Notes: a model not told the origin generated them from the sequence alone. A DNA stretch of 16,522 bases from JACRBK01 sp964427955 (GCA_964427955.1 CAYRWY010000087.1:1-16522); one strand, 5' to 3'. Shown: positions 1 through 7,129, numbered from the stretch's first letter. Numbers and translations: made by a program.

Positions 1-52
1 TGGTCCCCACGTTCACGTGAGTTTTCGTTCGGTCAAACTTACCCTTCGCCAT
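1..52 (-). CDS. tuf: Elongation factor Tu, first 17 codons (runs off the left edge)
   Basis: Reading the minus strand from ATG at 52, the frame begins MAKGKFDRTKTHVNVGT, which is the conserved EF-Tu amino terminus just before the G1 GTP-binding loop. EF-Tu delivers aminoacyl-tRNA to the ribosome as a GTP complex in the cytoplasm. A GGAGG ribosome-binding site lies at 66-70, 13 bases before the ATG, which is slightly far. The gene follows three tRNA genes on the same strand, the classic tRNA-tuf arrangement known from many bacteria. Only 52 bases are inside the window, so nothing can be said about the rest of the protein. The assignment rests on the near-invariant N-terminal sequence plus this context. 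Confidence 0.9.
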   Translation of the reverse strand, partial: MAKGKFDRTKTHVNVGT

Positions 53-127
53 ACTTTGTCTAGTTCCTCCAGAATATCGGTCAGGGATAATTGCTTGTTG
101 TCAAGCGAGTTCAGATAAGAAAATCTG

Positions 128-200
<73 letters not shown>

Positions 201-227
201 GCAAACCACAAGCACGAAGCTTGCTAG

Positions 228-311
228 TGGGCCGGGTAGGACTCGAACCTACGAAGGGCGTCACCCAACGGATTTACAGTCCGTCCCCTTTGCCGCTCGG
301 GACACCGACCC
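228..311 (-). tRNA. tRNA-Tyr (anticodon GTA)
   Basis: This 84-base minus-strand gene has the long variable arm expected of a bacterial class II tRNA-Tyr. The acceptor stem pairs GGGTCGG with CCGGCCC, including one T-G wobble. The anticodon arm is ACGGA-CTGTAAA-TCCGT with anticodon GTA. The T-arm contains GGTTCGAGTCC and the discriminator is A. CCA is not encoded. It is separated from the downstream tRNA-Thr(GGT) by 27 bases. Confidence 0.95.
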
Positions 312-332
312 ATATCAAGTTGGTAATGCGAA

Positions 333-406
333 AGCCGACGATGGGACTTGAACCCATAACCTAACGCTTACAAGGCGCTTGCTCTGCCAAGTTGAGCTAC
401 GTCGGC
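333..406 (-). tRNA. tRNA-Thr (anticodon TGT)
   Basis: This minus-strand cloverleaf has acceptor stem GCCGACG/CGTCGGC, D-arm GCTC/GAGC and an anticodon loop CTTGTAA with anticodon TGT. The T-arm has GGTTCAAGTCC. CCA is not encoded. It is the first gene of the tRNA-tuf operon, and its 5' end lies only about ten bases after the nearer of two predicted -10 boxes, so little or no 5' leader is expected from that promoter. Confidence 0.95.
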
Positions 407-416
407 GTAGTTTTGC

Positions 417-445
417 ATTGTACCACGCTCGGACCGTTGTCTCAA
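417..445 (-). promoter_or_regulatory. Promoter P2 of the tRNA-tuf operon
   Basis: On the minus strand, TTGAGA (445-440) and TACAAT (422-417) are separated by exactly 17 bases, a near-consensus sigma70-type arrangement. The predicted start would fall around position 410, a few bases before tRNA-Thr(TGT). It is the downstream member of a tandem pair. Confidence 0.75.
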
Positions 446-472
446 GGGTTTGTCCCTCACCGTCAGGCCGGA

Positions 473-501
473 ATTGTAGCGGAGGGAGATCGGTTTGTCA
501 A
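473..501 (-). promoter_or_regulatory. Promoter P1 of the tRNA-tuf operon
   Basis: On the minus strand a perfect -35 TTGACA (501-496) is followed after 17 bases by TACAAT (478-473). The bases just after the -10 are GC-rich (TCCGGCC). In well-studied bacteria such discriminators are typical of stable-RNA promoters under stringent control; applying that here is inference. The -35 lies just 22 bases beyond the stop codon of the upstream Tat gene. Confidence 0.8.
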
Positions 502-522
502 TGGTCGGTCACCGAGGTTATT

Positions 523-945
523 TCAGTTTTTCGACGAATCGTCAGGCGGCAGCCAGGCTGTATACCGTTTGCCATTGGTCGAAGTTTCCAGCGAGGGGAT
601 AGGGGGGGGCGCCGGGGAGATGGGTTGCGCCGCCGTCTGCGACTCCGCGTTGGATGAGGGCGGATTGTCGGCCATTCGCAGGGTCTCGCCAACGACGCGC
701 TGTGGTGCTGCCGTAATCTCGCGCACGTTCTGGCTCAACTCGACCATCGTATTGACTACTTCCTGCGTGCCCGGCACCTCTTTCTCAAGCTCAAGCATTG
801 CCTGACGCCAGAGTTCCCGCGCTTTGCGCACTGTGCGGCCCAGTTCCCGCGCCCATTTCACTGTGTTGGTCGGCCCGCCGATGATGAACAACACCAGCGC
901 GATGATCAGCAGTTCCGCGAACCCGATCCCGAAGATTCCATCCAT
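523..945 (-). CDS. TatA/TatB-family twin-arginine translocase subunit
   Basis: This 140-residue protein belongs to the TatA/B family, which helps move folded proteins with twin-arginine signals across the cytoplasmic membrane. A single N-terminal membrane helix (about residues 5-23, beginning GIGFAELL) is followed by the hinge IIGGP, where the family usually has FGP. A basic amphipathic helix follows (about 27-57). The rest is a soluble tail with a Pro/Ser-rich stretch (about 95-125). The tail length is more TatB-like than TatA-like, but the subtype cannot be decided from one sequence. The start was chosen at 945 because the family starts here (MDGIFGIGF) and a GAGGT site lies just upstream; a longer frame to 1023 would run into the EamA gene. 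It is the third gene of a minus-strand operon, 16 bases after EamA. No TatC is seen in the window. Confidence 0.85.
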   Translation of the reverse strand: MDGIFGIGFAELLIIALVLFIIGGPTNTVKWARELGRTVRKARELWRQAMLELEKEVPGTQEVVNTMVELSQNVREITAAPQRVVGETLRMADNPPSSNAESQTAAQPISPAPPPIPSLETSTNGKRYTAWLPPDDSSKN

Positions 946-961
946 GATCTTGACCTCGTCC

Positions 962-1891
962 TTACGCGGTTTCACCCGCAGGTTCCGGTGCGGGACCGGC
1001 CTGGCTCTGGCTGGCCACGCCAATGCCGAGCAGGATCAACGCGGCCCCGGCCAGTTGCAGGACCACGGGCAGTTCGTGCAAAAAGATGATCGCCAGCACG
1101 CCGCTGCCAATCGGCTCGCCGAGCGCCGCCAGGCTGACGAAGGCGGCGGGGAGGAAGCCCAACGCATAATTGAAGGAGGAATGCCCGATCAACTGCGGGA
1201 TCAGGCCCATCAGCACCATCCACAGGTAGGCCTCGGCGGACAGCCCGGTCACCTGTTTTCCGGTAACCAGCACGGCAACGGTCAGGATCAGGGCGGCGGT
1301 GCCGTAGACCAGCCAGACGTACAACACGGCACTGAGCCTGGCCCGCAGTTTCCGGCCAATGACGAAGTAGATCGCCCCGGCCAGTGCGCCGACCAACGCC
1401 AGGCTGTTCCCCAGCCAGGGCGCGTGACGGGTCACCGGCTCTCCGGATTCCCCGCTGAGACTGACCAGCACTCCGCCGCCGAGCGCCAGCACCAACCCGA
1501 TTGCCGCCCACCGGTTCAGCCTTTCGCCCAGGAAGGTCGCGGCGATGAGGGCTACCCAGAGCGGATAGGTCGTGACCAGGACCACGCTGTTCATGACGGC
1601 GGTGTATTCCAGCGACGTGATCCAGGACGCAAAATGCACGCCCAGCACCAGGCCGGAGATGAGCGCCCATTTGAAGTCGCCGACATGCAGTTGGCGGAGT
1701 TCCTGGCGGTGGCGGCGCAGCGTGACCGGCGTGAGTACCAGGGTCGCAACCCACAGCCGGGCCGCCGCCAGGACCAGCGACGGCGCGTGCTCCTCCTGGG
1801 CGAGCCGGATAAAGATCGACGCGAAAGACACGGCGATCACACCGGCGATCAGGGCCGCATAGGGTCTCCAACGCGGGGCGATGGTGTGCAT
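962..1891 (-). CDS. EamA-family (drug/metabolite transporter superfamily) membrane protein
   Basis: This is a protein of about 309 residues with roughly ten hydrophobic helices, the 5+5 repeat architecture of DMT/EamA permeases. These export small metabolites or drugs through the cytoplasmic membrane; the substrate cannot be read from sequence. The second EamA repeat ends with the family signature LGEPIGSGVLAIIFLHE-like (glutamate in the LxEP motif and a second Glu after the next helix). The ATG at 1891 has AGGCGG eight bases upstream. A GTG at 1900 in the same frame would add three residues (M-Y-P) and cannot be excluded. The gene begins within a few bases of the protease stop codon, so it is probably translationally coupled to it, and it is followed 16 bases later by the Tat subunit. 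Confidence 0.88.
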   Translation of the reverse strand: MHTIAPRWRPYAALIAGVIAVSFASIFIRLAQEEHAPSLVLAAARLWVATLVLTPVTLRRHRQELRQLHVGDFKWALISGLVLGVHFASWITSLEYTAVMNSVVLVTTYPLWVALIAATFLGERLNRWAAIGLVLALGGGVLVSLSGESGEPVTRHAPWLGNSLALVGALAGAIYFVIGRKLRARLSAVLYVWLVYGTAALILTVAVLVTGKQVTGLSAEAYLWMVLMGLIPQLIGHSSFNYALGFLPAAFVSLAALGEPIGSGVLAIIFLHELPVVLQLAGAALILLGIGVASQSQAGPAPEPAGETA

Positions 1892-1903
1892 CGGGTACAC
1901 CGC

Positions 1904-4822
1904 CTAGAGCACTTTGAGCGTATGCAGCCAGTTATTTCCGCGCGCCGTGTTGGCTTTTTCGATAGCCTCCTGCGATCCGAGGACCACGACCGCGCCTTGC
2001 GTGTTCACCTGGGCCAGGATGTCGGCGAAGCGGCTGAAGTCTGCCGGGGTGGTGGCCAGGATTTCCTCGCGCATCTGCTGGCGGAGTTCGTCGCTGTCAT
2101 GCGTCAGGTAGCGCAGTAGCGACGTGTAGCCTTTGGCGTCGGGAAGCTGGTAGGCGTCGATCAGGCCAATCGCGCCGATGATCGACTTGACCAGTTCGTC
2201 TTCGCTCAGCTTCAGGTCGCGCAAGAACTGCCCCGATTGGTCGTAGTTCTCCAGTGTCTCCAGCAGGTTAGGGTCGCGGTAGGAAATATAGGCGAATGTG
2301 CCCGACCGGCGGTCGAAGACCGCGAAGCCCCCGTAAGCGCCGCCGTGCACGCGCACGCGTTCCCACAGCCAGGTGTTTTGCAGATAATTTACCACCGGAA
2401 TCACCGAGCCATGCGCGCGATAGCCCAGCTTGTACAGGTTGGCTCCCTTTCCGACAAAGTTGACTTGGGCGGGGATGATCAGCCCTTCGTTGGCGCCGTC
2501 CAGCGGGCGCGTCCACTGGTGTAGGGCAGGCGGCTGAGCGGGCAGCGTCGCCAGGAAGTCGGCCAGCAGCGGTTGGACCGCCGTCCAGTTCTGGTGATCC
2601 AGGGTGACGTTGCAGAGCATCGCCCGCCGGTTGATCAACAGCCGCCGGATAGTTTCGAGCTTGTCCAGCACCGCGGGCCAGTCTTTGTCCACGGTGTCGG
2701 CCAACTGGCGCAGGAAGAACAGGTAGTGGATGCCCCCGATCTGTTCTCCCGCCCAATCCGCCTCGCTGAAATGAGCGCGCAGGCGCGACGCGACGACCCC
2801 ATGCCCGCTGGGGACGAGGTCCGATTCCTGGGAGGCTTTTTCTTCCAGCACGATCTGGCGGAAGCGTTCCTGGTTGTCCAGCTTGGCGGTGAGCAGTACA
2901 TCGTGCAGGATCGCCAGCAGGTCCGCCATTTGGGCCGTCGTCGCCTTGCTGCGCAGGAGGCCCCACACGGCGGCCTGGTCGCTGTCCAGCACGGCGGTGG
3001 TCAGCACGGAGGGCCAGATGCCGCCCGTCTTGCGCCCGATCCGCTGGGAGAGCTTGACGAAATCTTCCGTCTCGGTTCCCTGTTCGAGCAGCGCGCGGTA
3101 GAACAGCGTGACGTAGGGCAGGTAGTCCTGCGGCAGCGCATGGAGATCGAAACCCAGGTCGAGGTAAACGATCCCGTTCGTGAACAGATCATGGTAGAGC
3201 ACCGGCGCTCCCTGCACGTCCAGCACGGCGAGGGGGATCAATTTGTTCTCTTTTTCGAGATCGGTGAGCTTCAGCCGGGGAATGGTTGCCAGCGCCTCCG
3301 GCGAGTCCGGGATCTCCTGTTTGAGCTTCAGTTGGCGCGTTTCGTCCAGCACGGTCTGTAGATCCGCCGCGCTCATGGCCGCTCGAAGCTGGGCCAGGCG
3401 CGCCTGGCCCTCCGCTTCCACGCGCTGCTGCACTTCGGCGTCGGGCTTGAGCAGCACGGTCGTGCGGTGGGGATTGTCGAGCAGATACGTCCGGATCAGC
3501 GCTTCGAAGACCCGTTCGTCGCGCGCCAGCCGCTGCTTGATCGCGCTCAGCGGCATTTCATAGGCCAGGGGGGCCAGCGGATCGCCGCCGTACAGCCAGG
3601 TCCGCAGCGCGCGGATCATCAGCATCAGCCCACGTGGGAAGGACCCGGTGTTGTTCTCGCGCAGCGCGAATTCGATGGTATTCGTCGCCGCTTCGATCAT
3701 GTCGGGATCGATGCCGTGTTCGGCCAGGCCGGCCAGGGTGTTCAACACCAGCGTTTCGACCGCGCTGCTGTCTTCGACGTCGATCCCCCGCAGCCCGGTC
3801 GAGAATACTGCCTCGCGCAGATCCTGCTCCAGTTCGAGGCCCGCCAGGTCTTCGCCCAATCCCGAATCGATCAGGGCTTTGCGGAGCGGCGAGGCCGGAG
3901 TCCCGACCAGAATGTGATTCAGCATGGCGAGCGCCAGCGACGTCTCCGGATCGTTTCCTTCGCGGAGCAGCCAGTTGATCGTGACGATCCCGCGCTTGCT
4001 GTCGCCGTCCTCTTCGTTGGCGGCATACGCGTGAGTAAAACGTCGCGCCGCCGCGAAGCGGGGCTGCAAGGGAATCGTGGCCGGTACGTCGATGCGGTCG
4101 AAGTCTTTCAGATATTCATTCACCAGGCGTAGATTATCGTCGGTCGGGGCATCCCCATAGAAGAAAATGCGCGCGTTCGACGGGTGATAGTAGGTCTCGT
4201 GGAACTGCTTGAACTGCTCATACGTCAGGGTCGGGATCTCCGCCGGATTTCCGCCCGAGTCGACGCCGTAGGCATTATCAGGGAACAACGACTGCTTGAT
4301 ATAGTAGCTGTTCAGGTCGTCGGGGTCGGAGTAGGCCCCTTTCATTTCGTTGAAGACCACGCCTTTGAAGGTCAGCGGGCTGTCCAGATCGTCCAGTTCA
4401 TAGTGCCAGCCTTCTTGCTTGAGGGTGAAGGGGGTGATGTTCGGATAGAAGACCGCATCCAGGTACACATCGACCAGGTTATGAAAGTCCTGCAAATTCT
4501 GGCTGGCCACCGGGTAGCCGGTTTTGTCCGGGAAGGTCCAGGCGTTGACGAAGGTGTGCAGCGATCCCTTGAGCAGTTCGACGAACGGCTCTTTCACGGG
4601 ATATTTGCGCGAGCCGCACAGCACCGAGTGTTCCATGATGTGGGGCAGCCCATTGGAGGTTGTGGGTGGGGTGAAAAAGGTGATCCCGAACACCTTGTTT
4701 TCGTCGTCATTTTCCAATGAGAGCAGCTCCGCGCCAGTCCGGAGGTGGCGGTACAGACGCGCCCGCGTATTGAGTTCGGCAATCATCTGCTCTCGTACCA
4801 GTTCGAAGCCATGTATCGTCAT
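1904..4822 (-). CDS. M16C zinc metalloprotease (presequence protease PreP/Cym1-like)
   Basis: The protein has 972 residues, the usual length of single-chain M16C peptidases, which enclose and degrade unstructured peptides in a closed chamber. The inverted zinc motif HIMEH is at residues 61-65 (zinc His61 and His65, catalytic Glu64). The third ligand is probably Glu159 in FNEMKG, spaced as in mitochondrial PreP. The C-terminal half carries the substrate-binding GGAYGG region near residues 826-832, followed by a RDP motif. All catalytic elements are intact. No signal peptide is visible, so a cytoplasmic role in peptide turnover is inferred. ATG at 4822 is preceded by only a weak purine-rich site (GAGATGGG). 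It heads an operon with EamA and the Tat subunit, and a promoter with extended -10 lies about 70 bases upstream. Confidence 0.93.
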   Translation of the reverse strand: MTIHGFELVREQMIAELNTRARLYRHLRTGAELLSLENDDENKVFGITFFTPPTTSNGLPHIMEHSVLCGSRKYPVKEPFVELLKGSLHTFVNAWTFPDKTGYPVASQNLQDFHNLVDVYLDAVFYPNITPFTLKQEGWHYELDDLDSPLTFKGVVFNEMKGAYSDPDDLNSYYIKQSLFPDNAYGVDSGGNPAEIPTLTYEQFKQFHETYYHPSNARIFFYGDAPTDDNLRLVNEYLKDFDRIDVPATIPLQPRFAAARRFTHAYAANEEDGDSKRGIVTINWLLREGNDPETSLALAMLNHILVGTPASPLRKALIDSGLGEDLAGLELEQDLREAVFSTGLRGIDVEDSSAVETLVLNTLAGLAEHGIDPDMIEAATNTIEFALRENNTGSFPRGLMLMIRALRTWLYGGDPLAPLAYEMPLSAIKQRLARDERVFEALIRTYLLDNPHRTTVLLKPDAEVQQRVEAEGQARLAQLRAAMSAADLQTVLDETRQLKLKQEIPDSPEALATIPRLKLTDLEKENKLIPLAVLDVQGAPVLYHDLFTNGIVYLDLGFDLHALPQDYLPYVTLFYRALLEQGTETEDFVKLSQRIGRKTGGIWPSVLTTAVLDSDQAAVWGLLRSKATTAQMADLLAILHDVLLTAKLDNQERFRQIVLEEKASQESDLVPSGHGVVASRLRAHFSEADWAGEQIGGIHYLFFLRQLADTVDKDWPAVLDKLETIRRLLINRRAMLCNVTLDHQNWTAVQPLLADFLATLPAQPPALHQWTRPLDGANEGLIIPAQVNFVGKGANLYKLGYRAHGSVIPVVNYLQNTWLWERVRVHGGAYGGFAVFDRRSGTFAYISYRDPNLLETLENYDQSGQFLRDLKLSEDELVKSIIGAIGLIDAYQLPDAKGYTSLLRYLTHDSDELRQQMREEILATTPADFSRFADILAQVNTQGAVVVLGSQEAIEKANTARGNNWLHTLKVL

Positions 4823-4892
4823 GAGAACCCATCTCTTTCTTTACCATCGCTGTGAGGATAGGCGTTGGCGGCGCGTGTATAACTCCGCAGAG

Positions 4893-4920
4893 ATTTTAGC
4901 ATCGACCGCCTGACCCTCAA
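4893..4920 (-). promoter_or_regulatory. Promoter of the M16C-EamA-Tat operon
   Basis: On the minus strand, TTGAGG (4920-4915) is followed after 16 bases by TAAAAT (4898-4893), preceded by TGC to give an extended -10. It points at the protease start 70 bases downstream. The rest of the 4823-5077 intergenic region has weaker signals only. Confidence 0.6.
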
Positions 4921-4969
4921 AGCGTTTGGAGCGGGCGGGTGATCTACGCTAGGCGGGCCTATGAAGTTA

Positions 4970-4978
4970 TGGTACACT
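4970..4978 (+). promoter_or_regulatory. Possible extended -10 element for the DedA gene
   Basis: TGG followed by TACACT resembles an extended -10 box on the plus strand, about 100 bases before the DedA start. No convincing -35 hexamer is present at the right distance, so this is a weak call. Confidence 0.3.
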
Positions 4979-5077
4979 TCGACCCGCCGCACAGACGGAT
5001 TTCGACAGGCAATCTAGGAAAGGAGTTGGGCGGATTCCGCCGCTGATACCCACCGGCGGGGTTTTCGCTGCAAGTCG

Positions 5078-5740
5078 ATGGAGAATATCATCCACTTCGA
5101 TATCCAGGAATTCATCGCGACGATTGGCTACATTGGCATCTTCGCCATCGTGTTCGCCGAATCAGGGCTGTTGATCGGGTTCTTTCTGCCCGGTGACAGC
5201 TTGCTGTTCACGGCGGGGGCGATTGCAGGCAGCAGTGTGTTGCAGGACAAGCTGAATATCAGCCTCAGTTACCCGGTCCTGGCCATTGGGTGTTTCATCG
5301 CGGCGGTCGCAGGCGACACCGTCGGGTATTGGTTTGGGCACCGGGTGGGTCGCCAACTGTTCAAGCGCGAAGACTCGATGTTCTTCAAGAAGAAATATCT
5401 GCTTCGCGCCCAGGGGTTGTACGATACGCATGGCGGAAAAATCATCGTGATCGCTCGCTTCATCCCGATCGTGCGCACCTTCGCGCCGATTGTGGCGGGG
5501 ATCGGCACGATGCACTATGGCCGCTTCCTCTCCTACAATGTCTTCGGCGGGTTGGGTTGGGCCGTGGGGGTAGTCAGCGCGGGATATTTCCTGGGCGAAG
5601 CCGCCGAAGGTTACCTCACGCCGATCATCGTGGCGATCATCCTCGTCTCGGTCGCCCCGATGGCCATCCACATTCTCAGAGAATACCTCGCCCAGCGGCG
5701 CGAGAAGCAGCTTTCCGTCTCCGAGCCGGACTCCAACTAA
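5078..5740 (+). CDS. DedA/VTT-domain membrane protein
   Basis: This 220-residue integral membrane protein belongs to the DedA family, whose members act as lipid-carrier or phospholipid flippases/scramblases in the cytoplasmic membrane. The hydrophobic VTT region spans about residues 10-205. Key family residues are visible: Glu28 and Asp40 (AESGLLIGFFLPGD) and Arg127 and Arg133 (RFIPIVR). Their spacings of 12 and 6 match the essential acidic and basic pairs described in E. coli DedA proteins. GD at 79-80 and the glycine-rich stretch around 157-170 also fit. ATG 5078 has no good ribosome-binding site. A GC-rich hairpin sits just upstream, so translation might be controlled there. The gene is divergent from the protease operon and is followed by the bactofilin gene about 100 bases later. 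Confidence 0.92.
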   Translation: MENIIHFDIQEFIATIGYIGIFAIVFAESGLLIGFFLPGDSLLFTAGAIAGSSVLQDKLNISLSYPVLAIGCFIAAVAGDTVGYWFGHRVGRQLFKREDSMFFKKKYLLRAQGLYDTHGGKIIVIARFIPIVRTFAPIVAGIGTMHYGRFLSYNVFGGLGWAVGVVSAGYFLGEAAEGYLTPIIVAIILVSVAPMAIHILREYLAQRREKQLSVSEPDSN

Positions 5741-5767
5741 TCTGACCGTCCTCGGAAGTTCCTGAAA

Positions 5768-5796
5768 TTGACTCTCTGCCACAAGGTGAGTATAGT
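5768..5796 (+). promoter_or_regulatory. Strong sigma70-type promoter of the bactofilin gene
   Basis: TTGACT (5768-5773) and TATAGT (5791-5796) are separated by exactly 17 bases. The predicted start lies near 5803, about 37 bases before the bactofilin ATG. The promoter is embedded in a perfect inverted repeat listed separately. Confidence 0.75.
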
Positions 5797-5810
5797 CCAG
5801 TGGCAGAGAG
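5772..5810 (+). repeat. Perfect 11-bp inverted repeat overlapping the bactofilin promoter
   Basis: CTCTCTGCCAC at 5772-5782 is repeated exactly as its reverse complement GTGGCAGAGAG at 5800-5810, separated by 17 bases. One arm overlaps the -35 end and spacer; the other covers the predicted transcription start. The arms are 28 bp apart centre to centre. This placement is what a repressor operator would look like. A transcribed hairpin is less likely because the left arm lies upstream of the predicted start. Confidence 0.7.
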
Positions 5811-5839
5811 CTAGTATCAGGAAAAAAGGAATGAGACGC

Positions 5840-6367
5840 ATGTCCTTTTTTGGGGGGCGCAAACAACAATCGCAAAAACAGACCGGCAGTTTTCCACCTC
5901 CGTCAGTCGCTTCTACTCCCCGCCAGCCTGTCGGCTTCGAGACCGTGTTAGGAGCCAATTCGACGCTGAAAGGCGATCTCAAATGCCAGGGCAATCTGCG
6001 GCTGGATGGCACCTTCGAGGGCACTTTACAGATCGAAGGTAACGTGCTGATCGGCGAGACGGCCAAGATCACCGCCGACGTCAGCGCCAAGAACGTGTCG
6101 GTGGCGGGGGCGGTGCGTGGCAATGTGAGCGGCAAGAAGGTTCAGCTTCTACGCACGGCGCGCGTCTGGGGCGACATCAGCGCGACGGCGATTTCCACCG
6201 AAGAGGGAGCGTTCATCGACGGCAAAATCACGATGATCACCCATGAGGCGGCACAGTCCTTTGAAGCGGCGGTTCAAACGCCGGAAGAAGATGAAAATAT
6301 TTTGTCCGACAGTAAGCACGACAGCGAGGATGCGGCAGAAAACAAGGTTTCTGATGCCGGGTCCTGA
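5840..6367 (+). CDS. Bactofilin (polymer-forming cytoskeletal protein)
   Basis: This 175-residue protein is a bactofilin. These assemble without nucleotide into filaments at the inner face of the membrane and scaffold cell-shape or cell-wall enzymes. The beta-helix domain spans about residues 35-132 and shows the family's repeating pattern of short hydrophobic-glycine turns (GDLKCQGNLRLDGTFEG, then IEGNVLIGETAKI). It is flanked by a disordered N-terminal tail (MSFFGGRKQQ) and an acidic C-terminal tail of about 40 residues. ATG 5840 is chosen because AAGGA lies nine bases upstream. An ATG at 5831 sits directly against that site, and a TTG at 5768 is part of the promoter. Its own promoter and operator-like repeat suggest independent regulation. 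Confidence 0.93.
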   Translation: MSFFGGRKQQSQKQTGSFPPPSVASTPRQPVGFETVLGANSTLKGDLKCQGNLRLDGTFEGTLQIEGNVLIGETAKITADVSAKNVSVAGAVRGNVSGKKVQLLRTARVWGDISATAISTEEGAFIDGKITMITHEAAQSFEAAVQTPEEDENILSDSKHDSEDAAENKVSDAGS

Positions 6368-6369
6368 CT

Positions 6370-6399
6370 TTGCCGGGCGTCTGAGGTTAATGTTATAAT
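6370..6399 (+). promoter_or_regulatory. Promoter of the DUF151 gene
   Basis: A perfect -10 TATAAT (6394-6399) is preceded, 18 bases upstream, by TTGCCG (6370-6375). The start would lie near 6406, about 54 bases before the ATG. The small inverted repeat GTTGA-ccc-TCAAC follows at about 6409-6421, near the start site. Confidence 0.65.
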
Positions 6400-6459
6400 C
6401 GCTTTAGTTGTTGACCCTCAACCTGGCTGATCTCGTGCGGAAGACTGGGAAAATAACCC

Positions 6460-7005
6460 ATGATTAAGGTGTTGATAGATAGTATTCGTGTGAGTCTCAT
6501 GTCGCAGCTTCGGGTCGTGATCTTGAAAGACCCGACCAGCGGCAAGTATCTACCAATCTTCATCGGTCCCTGCGAAGCAGAAGCCATTGCGGTGAAGTTG
6601 CAGGGCATGAATGTGGAACGCCCCCTGACGCATGACCTGCTCAAATCCGTCATCACGGAGTTGGGCGGGCGGGTTCAGCACATTGTGGTGAATGATCTCC
6701 GGCAAGATACGTTCTACGCCCAGATCGTGATCGAGCAGAATGGTCAAACGCGGGCGATTGACTCGCGTCCCAGCGATGCTATTGCCCTCTCGGTGCGGCT
6801 GGATGTGCCGGTGTACGTGGAAGAGTCGGTGATGGAGCGTGCCTCGATCATGCCGGACGAAGAAGTCGAGAATGAGATACCGCCAGCAGCTCCGACACCA
6901 CCCGCGCCCCGCGCCGCCGAGGATCGCCTGAGCATTTTTGAAGACTTTGTCGAGTCGCTCGACCTGGACGATCTCGATACGGACGACGAAGAAGACAACG
7001 ACTAG
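6460..7005 (+). CDS. Bifunctional nuclease family protein (DUF151/BFN domain)
   Basis: This 181-residue protein carries a BFN/DUF151 domain over about residues 1-130. The family motifs are LPIFIGPCEAEAIA (31-44), RPLTHDLL (54-61) and DSRPSDAIAL (101-110). Plant and some bacterial members have been described as nucleases with RNase and DNase activity; the role in this organism is unknown. After a Pro/Ala-rich linker (140-152) there is a short conserved-looking helix (LSIFEDFVESLD, 158-169) and a very acidic tail. MIKVLIDSIRVSLM matches the normal family start, although the ribosome-binding site is weak. It stands alone between its own TATAAT promoter and a downstream terminator. Confidence 0.9.
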   Translation: MIKVLIDSIRVSLMSQLRVVILKDPTSGKYLPIFIGPCEAEAIAVKLQGMNVERPLTHDLLKSVITELGGRVQHIVVNDLRQDTFYAQIVIEQNGQTRAIDSRPSDAIALSVRLDVPVYVEESVMERASIMPDEEVENEIPPAAPTPPAPRAAEDRLSIFEDFVESLDLDDLDTDDEEDND

Positions 7006-7037
7006 GCCAGCGTATCTCTGTATATTCGCATCAAGGA

Positions 7038-7075
7038 AGCGGGGCGGCTCGTCATAGGGAGCAGCCCCGCTTTTA
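7038..7075 (+). terminator. Intrinsic terminator after the DUF151 gene
   Basis: AGCGGGGC (7038-7045) pairs with GCCCCGCT (7064-7071) around an 18-base loop that can pair further, followed by a T run (TTTTA). It lies 33 bases after the stop codon. Confidence 0.8.
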
Positions 7076-7129
7076 GGCCAATTCTAGAGAACAACTGTTT
7101 TAAATCCAACTTCAAACCAAAGGTTGACG

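Noticed and set aside
53..127. Extra promoter or regulatory site between tRNA-Thr(GGT) and tuf
   Set aside because: A TTGACA occurs on the minus strand, but no -10 lies at the right distance. It is part of a small GCTTG-ACAA-CAAGC hairpin, probably just a tRNA-processing spacer.
379..805. Plus-strand open frames over the tRNA, promoters and Tat gene
   Set aside because: They start inside a tRNA gene and cross two promoters and the Tat coding sequence; no recognisable domain.
824..2119. Long plus-strand open frame of 431 codons opposite EamA and the protease end
   Set aside because: It is rich in Gln, Arg, His and Pro with no hydrophobic or domain pattern. It is the reverse-strand shadow of GC-rich codons in the two real genes on the minus strand.
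5768..5839. TTG-initiated extension of bactofilin
   Set aside because: These bases are the promoter and the inverted repeat. The extra residues are unlike bactofilins, and the start at 5840 has a good AAGGA site.
7076..7129. Promoter for dnaB after the DUF151 terminator
   Set aside because: TTAAAT at 7100-7105 could be a -10, but no -35 lies at 16-18 bases, so I did not list it as a feature.
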